DNA of 10,151 nucleotides from SIG710 sp045604985 (GTDB lineage Bacteria > Bacillota > Clostridia > Oscillospirales > CAG-272). Made by a program: the position numbers and the translations under genes. Under the pieces are notes generated by a model. It saw only the letters and a program-made list of their open reading frames with translations, was not told where the DNA came from and made no database searches. Where the stretch lies: positions 1 to 10,151 of the forward strand of contig JAZUPD010000010.1 of assembly GCA_045604985.1 (NCBI GenBank). The letters run 5' to 3'. Shown one piece after another: positions 1 to 6,890 of this stretch (within the stretch, counting starts at the first letter, position 1; each line of letters opens with the position of its first letter).

Positions 1-11
1 AATTTTATGTA

Positions 12-20
12 TGCTATAAT
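12..20 (+). promoter_or_regulatory. Extended -10 promoter of the AraC-type gene
   Basis: TATAAT at 15-20 is a perfect sigma-A -10 box preceded by TG one base upstream (12-13), an extended -10. With normal spacing the -35 box would lie before the first base of the window, so it cannot be checked. Transcription would start near base 27 and give a leader of about 35 bases before the regulator. That the regulator has its own promoter is inference from this spacing. Confidence 0.6.
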
Positions 21-62
21 TGCGGTAAATACGGCGGGTACGGGATAAGGAGAAGGAATGAT

Positions 63-881
63 ATGGATCAGAATATCTGTAATTTTCTGCCAAGGTTTAG
101 CAATTACAATTTCTTCAACGTTATAAATGCGATCTGTGAAACACAGTGCCGGCAAGAGGAAAAGCTGAAGGTTGCAGCCACATATCGTATGTATATGATA
201 ACAGAGGGAGTTGGAAGGCTGCGCACCAAAAACGAAGAAGCTCCATTGAAAAAAGGAGACATTATCGTAATGCCTCCATCAATACCTTTTGCCATTGAAA
301 ATACGGGGGATATTGTGTATATTTACGTAAGCTATCTCGGAACACGTGCGAATATTCTTGCGGAGGATTACAAGATAGGGAGCTGTGGCTCGATTTATCA
401 CGGCTATGATGAGTTGATACCTATGTGGTATTCAATGATTAAAAAGCAAATGAAAAACGCAAGCGTATGCTGTGAAGGCGTAGTGTTGTATACCTTCTCG
501 GAGATAGGTAACGATATTTTTTCATCTGATACTTCACGCACACCCGAAAGTGCGGCGCATAGGATAAAAGATCTGATAGATAAATGCTTTACAGAGAATG
601 ATATAAATCTTGAAAGGCTCTCTTCCGAGTTGAGTTATCATCCCAAATATGTATCCGCTACTTTTCATAAGGAATTTAACGTAAGTATAAACAGTTATAT
701 TCGAACCTTACGGATCCAGCACGCCTGTACGCTGATAGAACACGGGCTTACGTCGGTGCAGAATATTTCCTCATTATGCGGCTATAATGATCCGTTGTAT
801 TTTTCAACAGTATTTAAACGTCAAATGGGGATCTCTCCAAAAGAATATATAGCGACGGTAATTCGCAAGCATAATAAATGA
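63..881 (+). CDS. AraC/XylS-family transcriptional regulator
   Basis: A 272-residue one-component transcription factor. Residues about 20-110 look like the cupin-type ligand-binding domain of AraC regulators: short beta strands, then a G-D-I-I-V-M-P-P turn (65-72) typical of these sensor domains. The C-terminus (about 165-268) is the double helix-turn-helix DNA-binding domain. Its first HTH is near 183-204 and its second near 233-254, with the signature C-G-Y-N-D-P-L-Y-F-S-T-V-F-K-R then G-I-S-P-K-E-Y. Length is normal for the family, whose members often control carbohydrate uptake or catabolism. The ligand and target cannot be read from the sequence, and any co-regulated genes would lie to the left of the window or elsewhere. 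The start at 63 is served by GAAGGA at 52-57. An ATG at 58 is out of frame. The sensor domain is rather cysteine-rich (C6, C26, C29, C108, C136, C137), of unknown meaning. Confidence 0.93.
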   Translation: MDQNICNFLPRFSNYNFFNVINAICETQCRQEEKLKVAATYRMYMITEGVGRLRTKNEEAPLKKGDIIVMPPSIPFAIENTGDIVYIYVSYLGTRANILAEDYKIGSCGSIYHGYDELIPMWYSMIKKQMKNASVCCEGVVLYTFSEIGNDIFSSDTSRTPESAAHRIKDLIDKCFTENDINLERLSSELSYHPKYVSATFHKEFNVSINSYIRTLRIQHACTLIEHGLTSVQNISSLCGYNDPLYFSTVFKRQMGISPKEYIATVIRKHNK

Positions 882-919
882 ACTAAAAAAAGACAGAAAC
901 GTTTTCTGTCTTTTTTAGT
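882..919. terminator. Long, probably bidirectional intrinsic terminator
   Basis: An almost perfect inverted repeat begins directly after the AraC stop codon. The left arm runs ACT, seven A, GACAGAAA (882-899). The right arm runs TTTCTGTC, six T, AGT (903-919). They pair around a three-base loop at 900-902, with one unpaired A. On the + strand the right arm supplies the U tract. On the - strand the complement of the left arm supplies seven U, so it can stop transcription from both sides. Confidence 0.88.
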
Positions 920-1137
920 ATGTGAGAAAAATTATACAGGATCCTCTTTATATATGCTATACGACTTGTTTTTTATAAGATTTTTTATGTCGAATCGCAA
1001 CCTTTCTGCAAACTCTTCCACTGCCCCATTCGCAAACACATCAAAACGCAATATAATACATTCGGCAAAACTGAAAACGATTTGTTCAGCGGAAAGGATT
1101 TTGCAATAAGGATGTGAAATAAAAATTCAGAAAATTC
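920..1137. other. AT-rich spacer with no firm gene
   Basis: Apart from the possible minus-strand remnant described separately, this stretch between the AraC terminator and the next promoter holds no RNA gene, repeat or convincing coding frame. Longer open frames on the - strand that enter from the rsuA region cross the + strand promoter and have low-complexity, hydrophobic translations, so I treat them as chance. Confidence 0.6.
932..1126 (-). pseudogene. Possible 3' remnant of a minus-strand gene
   Basis: One minus-strand frame is open for 64 codons, from just after a TGA (1127-1129) to a TAA at 932-934. It has no ATG. The only usual start codons are TTG (1049-1051) and GTG (1037-1039 and one further in), and I see no ribosome binding site before either. 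The predicted protein looks coding-like: a stretch reading N-G-A-V-E-E-F-A-E-R-L-R-F-D, then a lysine-rich tail ending K-E-D-P-V. Its stop lies 12 bases from the bidirectional terminator, as expected at the end of a convergent gene. I read it as the 3' end of a decayed or truncated gene. A chance open frame in AT-rich DNA is a real alternative, and I recognise no family. Confidence 0.28.
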
Positions 1138-1166
1138 TTTACAAATCCCTTGAAATATGGTAAAAT
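1138..1166 (+). promoter_or_regulatory. Strong sigma-A promoter of the rsuA-rlmI-tex operon
   Basis: TTTACA (1138-1143), a 17-base spacer and TAAAAT (1161-1166) match a housekeeping promoter at 10 of 12 positions. TGG immediately before the -10 box makes it an extended -10 as well. Transcription would begin near 1173. This also shows that an ATG at 1157 lies inside the promoter and cannot be a translation start. It leaves a leader of about 90 bases before the first plausible start codon at 1262. Confidence 0.8.
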
Positions 1167-1261
1167 ATATAAGTATGATTATTCCGCAAGGCAGAAAAAC
1201 TATTTTTGCATTTCGGTTTGATAAAATGAAGGTCAGAATTAAGAAAAAAAAGGACTTTGCC

Positions 1262-1339
1262 ATGCGCTTTGCCATCGGCTTTGGGCTGGGGCTTGTTTTT
1301 GCGGGAGTGATACTTTTGCTCTTTTTGGCAATGACATGA
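1262..1339 (+). CDS. Predicted 25-residue single-pass membrane peptide
   Basis: A small open frame starting at ATG 1262 has a good ribosome binding site, AAAGGA at 1249-1254, seven bases upstream. It encodes 25 residues: M-R-F-A-I-G-F-G-L-G-L-V at the start, then F-A-G-V and a run of I, L and F. Almost the whole peptide is one hydrophobic helix with small-residue spacing (G6, G8, G10, G15) of the kind that packs helices in membranes. In-frame ATGs farther upstream at 1175 and 1226 would give longer forms but lack ribosome binding sites, and 1157 lies in the promoter. It is the first frame of the operon, and its stop (1337-1339) directly precedes the Shine-Dalgarno of rsuA (1341-1349), so ribosomes finishing it could promote rsuA initiation. 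Function is unknown. It might be only a leader frame. Confidence 0.45.
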   Translation: MRFAIGFGLGLVFAGVILLLFLAMT

Positions 1340-1356
1340 AAAAGGAGGGTGCCGCT

Positions 1357-2067
1357 TTGAGAATTGATAAATTTCTTTCAGAAATGGGAATAGCAACGAG
1401 AAAAGAAGCGGCATCCGCCGCAAAACGAGGGGGCGTGCTTATAAACGGAGTTCCGCAGAAGGACACCGCAAAGCATATAGACCCCGAAGCGGACGAGGTA
1501 ACCTACCTTGGCAAAAGGATAGAGTATAAAAAATTCAGATATATCATGCTTAATAAACCCGAGGGTTATGTCAGCGCAACAGAGGATGGCAGAGACCCGA
1601 TAGTGCTTGACCTTTTGCCCGCAGAATATTCAAAATTTAAGCTTTTTCCTTGCGGAAGGCTTGATAAAAATACCCTTGGACTTATGTTGATAACAGACGA
1701 CGGGGAGCTTTCCCACAGGCTTCTCTCTCCAAAGCGCCATGTGGAAAAAAGGTATTATTTTAAATCGAAATTCTCTCTCTCGGGGGAGAATATCTCAAAG
1801 CTTGAGGCGGGAGTTGCTCTTGATGACGGCTATGAAACAAAACCATGCAAATTAGAGCTTGCGGGTGACGGTAACGAGGGATACATAACTCTTACCGAGG
1901 GAAAATACCATCAGATAAAGCGTATGCTCGATGCTGTTGGAAACAAGATAACATATCTTGAAAGAGTTACCTTCGGTCCTCTTTCGCTAGACTCTTCACT
2001 CAAAAGGGGCGAATGGCGCATACTTACAGAGAAAGAAATAACGGCACTTCGCAATGCCGCAAAATAA
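1357..2067 (+). CDS. rsuA: 16S rRNA pseudouridine synthase, RsuA family
   Basis: A cytoplasmic enzyme that isomerises a uridine of small-subunit rRNA to pseudouridine (U516 in E. coli numbering for RsuA). The N-terminal 45 residues form an S4 RNA-binding domain, R-I-D-K-F-L-S-E-M-G. The catalytic domain carries the invariant G-R-L-D-K-N-T motif with the nucleophilic aspartate at D103, then L-N-K-P-E-G-Y-V before it and the G-K-Y-H-Q-I-K-R-M-L motif that marks the RsuA/RluB/RluE/RluF branch. The V-S-A-T-E-D segment resembles RsuA more than RluB. I chose TTG 1357, which gives 236 residues. AAAGGAGGG lies seven bases upstream, and the protein then begins exactly at the S4 domain. The in-frame ATG at 1336 would translate through that Shine-Dalgarno and add seven residues foreign to the family. 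It is the second frame of an operon, 14 bases from rlmI. The exact target uridine is inferred from family. Confidence 0.9.
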   Translation: MRIDKFLSEMGIATRKEAASAAKRGGVLINGVPQKDTAKHIDPEADEVTYLGKRIEYKKFRYIMLNKPEGYVSATEDGRDPIVLDLLPAEYSKFKLFPCGRLDKNTLGLMLITDDGELSHRLLSPKRHVEKRYYFKSKFSLSGENISKLEAGVALDDGYETKPCKLELAGDGNEGYITLTEGKYHQIKRMLDAVGNKITYLERVTFGPLSLDSSLKRGEWRILTEKEITALRNAAK

Positions 2068-2081
2068 CGGAGCATATATAA

Positions 2082-3305
2082 ATGTCAGAAAGAAATTATC
2101 CAAAAATTAAGATAAGTGAAAAAGCCGAAAGAACGGTGCGCCTTGGGCATCCGTGGGTATATGCTGAGGAGGTCACGGAGAAAACAGGGGAGTGCAAAAA
2201 CGGTGCGCTTGTGGATGTTTACACAAAAAAAGACAGATTTCTCGGCACGGGATATTATAATGACAATTCAAAGATACTCGTTCGCATAATTTCCCGCAAT
2301 GCAAACGATAAATTTGATGAGGATTTTTACCGAAGAAGAGTAAAATATGCGCTTGATTACAGGAGAACCGTTATGGGTGACGATTTTTCCTGCTGTCGTC
2401 TGATTTTTGGTGAAGCGGACAGCTTTCCGGGGCTTACCGTAGATCGCTTTGGTGATGTTCTCGTAACTCAGGTGGCTTGTCTCGGTACGGAACTGCAAAA
2501 GGATATCATTTACCGTGCTCTTCGTGATACTCTTTCCCAAATGGGCGAGCCTATAAAGGCTATATATGAGAGAAACGAGGGCGTCATCCGTGAGCTTGAA
2601 GGCATTGAGCGTTACAGCGGCTTTTATGAGCTTGAGGGACTTTCAATTCTTTCCGGCGAGACCGAGATCATAGAAAACGGCATAAAATATAAGGTGGATT
2701 ATATAAACGGACAGAAAACCGGATTTTTCCTTGACCAGAAATATAACAGAGCTGCCGTTGCTAAAATAGCAAAGGGAAAAAGAGTTCTTGACTGCTTTAC
2801 TCACACGGGTGCTTTTGCGCTGAATGCGGCAAAGGCGGGTGCGGAGATAGTGAATGCCGTTGATATTTCACAGGAAGCGATAAATATGTCAAGAGCCAAT
2901 GCGGAAATAAACGGTTTAACAGGTAATATGCAATTCACCTGTGCCAATGTTTTTGAGCTTCTTACCGAGATGGGAGAGAAGAAAAAATGCGATTATGATT
3001 TTATCATCCTTGACCCTCCCGCCTTTACAAAAAGCTCCGGAACGGTGAAAAATGCCATAAAGGGATATAAGGAGATAAACAGGCGTGCAATGTCCATTCT
3101 TCCCCGAGGCGGTTATCTTGCAACCTGCTCCTGCTCTCATTTTATGACGGACGAGCTTTTCAGAAAAATGCTTGCAGACGCCGCAAAGGATGCAGGTGTT
3201 TCTCTCCGTCAGATAGAGGGTAGACAGCAGTCCCCCGACCATCCCATTCTCTGGAACGTCAGAGAGACCGATTACCTTAAATTTTACATTTTTCAGATAG
3301 TTTAA
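2082..3305 (+). CDS. rlmI: RlmI-like rRNA (cytosine-C5) methyltransferase
   Basis: A 407-residue S-adenosylmethionine-dependent methyltransferase of the RlmI/YwbD type. RlmI makes m5C1962 in E. coli 23S rRNA. The N-terminus (about 8-75) is a PUA RNA-binding domain with the usual R-L-G-H-P-W-V-Y-A-E-E segment. A linker domain follows, ending in G-Q-K-T-G-F-F-L-D-Q-K-Y-N-R (210-223), which precedes the Rossmann fold. The SAM-binding strand is V-L-D-C-F-T-H-T-G-A-F (235-245). Motif IV is D-P-P-A-F (311-315), and T-C-S-C-S (348-352) holds the catalytic cysteine, most likely C351. Length and order match RlmI throughout. GGAG at 2069-2072 serves the ATG. It sits 14 bases after rsuA and 12 before tex, so it is co-transcribed. 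The family is sure; the precise target base is inferred. Confidence 0.9.
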   Translation: MSERNYPKIKISEKAERTVRLGHPWVYAEEVTEKTGECKNGALVDVYTKKDRFLGTGYYNDNSKILVRIISRNANDKFDEDFYRRRVKYALDYRRTVMGDDFSCCRLIFGEADSFPGLTVDRFGDVLVTQVACLGTELQKDIIYRALRDTLSQMGEPIKAIYERNEGVIRELEGIERYSGFYELEGLSILSGETEIIENGIKYKVDYINGQKTGFFLDQKYNRAAVAKIAKGKRVLDCFTHTGAFALNAAKAGAEIVNAVDISQEAINMSRANAEINGLTGNMQFTCANVFELLTEMGEKKKCDYDFIILDPPAFTKSSGTVKNAIKGYKEINRRAMSILPRGGYLATCSCSHFMTDELFRKMLADAAKDAGVSLRQIEGRQQSPDHPILWNVRETDYLKFYIFQIV

Positions 3306-3317
3306 AGGAGAAGATAT

Positions 3318-5477
3318 ATGAATGTAATTGAAACATTGGCAAAGGAATTTAATCTGAAGGTGGTGCAGGTTGAAAGAACGGTTTCGCTTATCGACGAGGG
3401 AAATACCATTCCCTTTATTGCCCGTTACCGTAAGGAAGTTACCGGAAGCCTTGACGATACGACGCTTCGCGCCCTTGACGACAAGCTTACATATCTCCGA
3501 AATATAGAAAAGAGAAAGCAGGAAGTAAAGGATCATATCGCCGCACAGGAAAAGCTTACTCCCGAGATCGAAGCAGCGATTGATGCGGCAATTACCATTA
3601 CCGAGGTTGATGATATATACCGCCCGTTTAGACCTAAGAGAAAGACGCGTGCATCGGTTGCAAGAGAAAAGGGACTCGAGCCTCTTGCTCTTCTCCTCAT
3701 GGAGCAGAGAGACGAATACGAAGCCCCCCTTGAAGTACTTGCCCAGGCTTATATTGATGCGGAAAAGGGTGTCGAGAGCGCAGCGGACGCTCTTGGGGGA
3801 GCAAGGGACATCATTGCCGAGGATATTTCGGACAATGCGGAATACAGAAAGACCATCCGTTCTCTTACGTTCGGTCACGGTTTGCTTGTTTCAAAAGCGG
3901 CGACTGAGGAGGATACTGTCTATTCCCAGTATTATGATTACAGCGAGGGTATAAAGACCATGCCCGGACACCGAATCCTTGCCGTAAACCGCGGAGAAAA
4001 AGAGGAAAAGCTGAAGGTCAGCATAGAGATCTCAAAGGATATCGTCCTCAATTATCTTTTCAGCGTGGTTATAACGAATTTGAAAAGCCCTGCGGAAAAA
4101 CAGCTTGAGATCGCTATAATCGACAGCTATGAGAGACTTATCGCTCCTTCCGTTGAGAGAGAGATACGCTCGGATATGTTTGATAATGCCGCAGAGGGCG
4201 CACTTGTGAATTTTGAGGTGAATCTCAAAAATCTTCTCATGCAAGCACCTCTCAGGGGCAAGACAGTTCTTGGCTATGACCCCGGTTACAGAACGGGATG
4301 TAAGCTGGCGGTCGTTGATAAGACGGGAAAGGTGCTTGATACCGCAGTTATCTATCCAACAAAGCCTCAGGAGAGGATCGAGGAGAGCAAGAAAAAGGTT
4401 CTTGCACTCATAAAGAAATACGATATAAATGTTGTTGCCATAGGTAACGGTACGGCTTCAAAGGAAAGCGAGATATTCATTGCAAATACACTCAAAGAGC
4501 TTGACGGAAGCGTAAAATATGTAATGGTAAGCGAGGCTGGAGCCTCGGTTTATTCCGCATCGAAACTTGCGGCAGATGAATTTCCGGATTTTGATGTTAC
4601 GCAGCGATCCGCAGTTTCCATCGCACGCCGTTTGCAGGACCCTCTTGCAGAGCTTGTAAAAATAGATCCCAAGGCGATAGGTGTGGGTCAGTATCAGCAT
4701 GACATGAAGCAGGCAAGACTTGACAGTGCTCTTGGTGGTGTTATTGAGGGATGCGTAAACAGCGTTGGTGTCGACCTTAATACCGCTTCTCATTCGCTTC
4801 TTTCTTATGTTGCGGGAATCGGAGCACAGGCAGCAAAGAATATAGTTAAATACCGAGAGGAAAACGGAGAGTTCAAGTCAAGAAAAGAGATCCTCAAGGT
4901 GCCTAAGATCGGCGCAAAGGCATATGAACAGTGTGCGGGCTTCCTTCGTGTTCCGTCCTCAAAGGAGATTCTTGATAATACGGGCGTACATCCGGAATCT
5001 TATGAGGCGGCAGCTTTACTTCTTACAATGTTCGGTTATACCGAGGATGATGTTAAGGCGAATAATCTGTGCAAGCTTCGTACGAAAGTCATGGAAAAGG
5101 GAAATAAAAAGGTTGCGGAAGAGCTTGGCATAGGTGAGCCTACGCTTCTCGATATCATCGGAGAATTTGAAAAGCCGGGACGGGATGTTCGTGATTCAAC
5201 ACCTCCTCCGGTGCTTAGAGATGATATTCTTGATATGAGCGACCTAAAACCCGATATGGAGCTTATTGGAACTGTTAGAAATGTTATTGACTTTGGAGCG
5301 TTCATTGATATTGGGGTCCATCAGGACGGTCTGGTTCATATATCACAGATATGCGACAAGTATATTAAGCACCCGTCCGAGGTCCTTGCAGTTGGCGATA
5401 TCGTAAAGGTGAGAGTGCTTGCTGTCGATGTTGCAAAAAAAAGGATCAGCCTTTCGATGAAAGATTTGAAAAATTAA
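3318..5477 (+). CDS. tex: Tex-family RNA-binding transcription accessory protein
   Basis: A 719-residue cytoplasmic nucleic-acid-binding protein, close to the usual Tex length. The helical N-terminal Tex domain includes the signature I-P-F-I-A-R-Y-R-K-E (about 32-41). The YqgF/RuvC-like domain begins near residue 315 with Y-D-P-G-Y-R-T-G-C-K. A helix-hairpin-helix region lies at about 483-545 (N-T-A-S-H-S-L-L, then G-I-G-A-Q-A-A and V-P-K-I-G-A-K-A-Y). A C-terminal S1 domain (about 645-717) contains D-F-G-A-F-I-D-I-G-V and D-G-L-V-H-I-S. Tex proteins bind structured RNA and interact with transcription elongation complexes, and have been tied to toxin expression and stress fitness in several bacteria. 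The start has AAAGGAG at 3304-3310. It is the last gene of the rsuA operon. I see no convincing intrinsic terminator behind it, only weak hairpins without a U tract. Confidence 0.96.
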   Translation: MNVIETLAKEFNLKVVQVERTVSLIDEGNTIPFIARYRKEVTGSLDDTTLRALDDKLTYLRNIEKRKQEVKDHIAAQEKLTPEIEAAIDAAITITEVDDIYRPFRPKRKTRASVAREKGLEPLALLLMEQRDEYEAPLEVLAQAYIDAEKGVESAADALGGARDIIAEDISDNAEYRKTIRSLTFGHGLLVSKAATEEDTVYSQYYDYSEGIKTMPGHRILAVNRGEKEEKLKVSIEISKDIVLNYLFSVVITNLKSPAEKQLEIAIIDSYERLIAPSVEREIRSDMFDNAAEGALVNFEVNLKNLLMQAPLRGKTVLGYDPGYRTGCKLAVVDKTGKVLDTAVIYPTKPQERIEESKKKVLALIKKYDINVVAIGNGTASKESEIFIANTLKELDGSVKYVMVSEAGASVYSASKLAADEFPDFDVTQRSAVSIARRLQDPLAELVKIDPKAIGVGQYQHDMKQARLDSALGGVIEGCVNSVGVDLNTASHSLLSYVAGIGAQAAKNIVKYREENGEFKSRKEILKVPKIGAKAYEQCAGFLRVPSSKEILDNTGVHPESYEAAALLLTMFGYTEDDVKANNLCKLRTKVMEKGNKKVAEELGIGEPTLLDIIGEFEKPGRDVRDSTPPPVLRDDILDMSDLKPDMELIGTVRNVIDFGAFIDIGVHQDGLVHISQICDKYIKHPSEVLAVGDIVKVRVLAVDVAKKRISLSMKDLKN

Positions 5478-5581
5478 TATATTAAAGCCGACTCTGCTCT
5501 TTTTGGCGAAAATGACGAAAAATGGCACTTTTTTGTGAAAATTACACAAAGAGAGGGTGCAAAGTTTGGAAGATTAACCAC

Positions 5582-5610
5582 TTCCATTTTTAAAAGAATT
5601 TTGGTATAAT
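5582..5610 (+). promoter_or_regulatory. Extended -10 promoter of the ABC ATPase gene
   Basis: A perfect TATAAT (5605-5610) is preceded by TGG, giving an extended -10. The -35 position at 17-base spacing reads TTCCAT (5582-5587), only half matched, which extended -10 promoters tolerate. Transcription would start near 5617, giving a leader of about 60 bases. The rest of the gap after tex (5478-5581) shows no gene. Confidence 0.72.
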
Positions 5611-5634
5611 ATATCTGTTAAAAATTATACACTG

Positions 5635-5655
5635 GAATTGCGCTCTGCGCAGTTC
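5635..5655 (+). promoter_or_regulatory. Leader hairpin next to the ATPase ribosome binding site
   Basis: GAATTGCGC (5635-5643) pairs with GCGCAGTTC (5647-5655) around a three-base TCT loop: nine pairs, one of them G-U. It ends six bases before the Shine-Dalgarno GAGGAGG (5662-5668). It has no U tract, so it is not a terminator. It could stabilise the 5' end of the mRNA or affect ribosome access. That role is inference. Confidence 0.5.
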
Positions 5656-5675
5656 AATTTCGAGGAGGATAACAA

Positions 5676-6794
5676 ATGGCAAGCCTTTCCCTTAAGCATA
5701 TTTACAAGAAGTATCCCGGCGGTGTAACTGCCGTTTCCGACTTCAACCTTGAGATCAAGGATAAAGAGTTCCTTGTACTTGTCGGACCTTCGGGTTGCGG
5801 TAAATCCACAACTCTGCGTATGATCGCAGGTCTTGAAGAGATCTCCGAGGGTGAACTTTTCATCGGCGACAGACTTGTAAACGACGTTGCACCGAAGGAC
5901 AGAGATATTGCGATGGTTTTCCAGAACTACGCTCTATATCCTCATATGTCCGTGTTTGATAACATGGCATTCGGTCTTAAGCTCCGCAAGACACCCAAGG
6001 AAGAAATAAAGAGAAGAGTTGAAGAAGCAGCTCGTATTTTGGATATTACCCATCTTCTCGACAGAAAGCCCAAGGCCCTGTCCGGCGGTCAGAAGCAGCG
6101 TGTTGCGCTGGGACGAGCGATCGTGCGTTATCCTAAAGTGTTCCTTCTCGACGAGCCTCTTTCAAACCTGGATGCGAAGCTTCGTGCTGCCATGAGAACA
6201 GAGCTTACAAAGCTTCATAAGAGCGTTGGAACAACCTTTGTTTACGTTACTCATGACCAGGTAGAGGCTATGACCATGGCTAGCCGTATCGTCGTTATGA
6301 AGGACGGCGTTATCCAGCAGGTCGACACACCTCAGAATCTTTATGATAAGCCTTGCAATATCTTCGTTGCAGGATTTATTGGTACACCTCAGATGAACTT
6401 CATCGACGGCAAGCTCACAAAGAAGGGTGACGATGTATTCTTTACGTTTGAGGAGAATGTTACCATCAAGCTTCCCGCAGATAAGACTGCAGACGGTGTT
6501 CTTGACGAATATATTGGTAAGGAAGTTGTAGTTGGTATCCGTCCCGAGTGTATTCATGATGAGCCTGTGCATCTTACTACGTTTGTTGATTCTGTCGTTG
6601 ATACAAATGTTGAAGTAACCGAGCTTATGGGTGCGGAGATATATCTTTACCTCAAGGTGGGCGAGGAAACCAATCTTATAGCAAGAGTTTCTTCCAGATC
6701 CACATCAAGAGCAGGTGATGAGATCAAGGTTGCATTCGATACTTCAAGAGTTCATATCTTTGATAAGGATACCGAGCGTTGTATCGTTCACTAA
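5676..6794 (+). CDS. msmX: MsmX/UgpC-type carbohydrate ABC transporter ATPase
   Basis: A 372-residue nucleotide-binding subunit of the CUT1 sugar importer type (MalK/MsmX/UgpC). It hydrolyses ATP at the inner face of the membrane to drive uptake of oligosaccharides or glycerol phosphate. All motifs are intact: Walker A G-P-S-G-C-G-K-S-T (37-45), Q-loop Q83, signature L-S-G-G-Q (135-139), Walker B V-F-L-L-D-E-P with catalytic E160, D-loop S-N-L-D, and H-loop H193. The region after about 235 is the MalK-type regulatory/TOBE domain, containing I-G-T-P-Q-M-N-F and I-R-P-E. Start ATG 5676 has GAGGAGG at 5662-5668. It has its own promoter and terminator, and no permease or solute-binding gene is beside it. 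In Bacillus and streptococci such lone ATPases (MsmX, MsmK) serve several importers. Lysine is AAG at about 26 of 29 positions by hand count, unlike neighbouring genes, which suggests high expression. Confidence 0.95.
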   Translation: MASLSLKHIYKKYPGGVTAVSDFNLEIKDKEFLVLVGPSGCGKSTTLRMIAGLEEISEGELFIGDRLVNDVAPKDRDIAMVFQNYALYPHMSVFDNMAFGLKLRKTPKEEIKRRVEEAARILDITHLLDRKPKALSGGQKQRVALGRAIVRYPKVFLLDEPLSNLDAKLRAAMRTELTKLHKSVGTTFVYVTHDQVEAMTMASRIVVMKDGVIQQVDTPQNLYDKPCNIFVAGFIGTPQMNFIDGKLTKKGDDVFFTFEENVTIKLPADKTADGVLDEYIGKEVVVGIRPECIHDEPVHLTTFVDSVVDTNVEVTELMGAEIYLYLKVGEETNLIARVSSRSTSRAGDEIKVAFDTSRVHIFDKDTERCIVH

Positions 6795-6804
6795 TTTTAA
6801 TATT

Positions 6805-6840
6805 CAATAAAAAATGGGCCTTCGGGCTCATTTTTTATTG
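6805..6840 (+). terminator. Intrinsic terminator with UUCG tetraloop
   Basis: A 16-base-pair stem (6805-6820 with 6825-6840) with one G-U pair closes on a C(TTCG)G tetraloop, among the most stable RNA loops. The right arm contains six consecutive T. The outer stem is A/T-rich and symmetrical (CAATAAAAAATG against CATTTTTTATTG), so it may also act on the other strand. It lies 10 bases after the ATPase stop codon. Confidence 0.95.
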
Positions 6841-6890
6841 AAATATTTTGGGATTAAATTTCATTGATCATAAGATTTGGTGAATGTTGT

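Noticed and set aside
1157..1261. Longer versions of the small membrane protein starting at 1157, 1175 or 1226
   Set aside because: 1157 lies between the -35 and -10 boxes, 1175 is at the predicted transcription start, and neither 1175 nor 1226 has a Shine-Dalgarno.
985..1275. A 96-codon minus-strand open frame between the AraC gene and rsuA
   Set aside because: It begins inside the small membrane peptide frame and crosses the strong + strand promoter. Its hydrophobic translation reflects poly-A/T tracts. The frame ending at 932 is more protein-like and was kept instead as a doubtful remnant.
2916..3878. A 320-codon open frame on the - strand across the end of rlmI and the start of tex
   Set aside because: It lies antisense to two well-conserved genes, has a cysteine-, arginine- and serine-rich composition with no recognisable motif, and arises from their codon bias. 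No promoter or ribosome binding site supports it.
5520..5560. Weak hairpin (TTTGTG with CACAAA) after tex as a terminator
   Set aside because: Only about six or seven A/T-rich pairs with a seven-base loop and no following U tract, so I do not call it a terminator.
5545..5580. A start-like GAGGGTG followed by TTG and a quick stop upstream of the ATPase promoter
   Set aside because: The frame is only a few codons long and precedes the promoter; nothing supports a gene or remnant.
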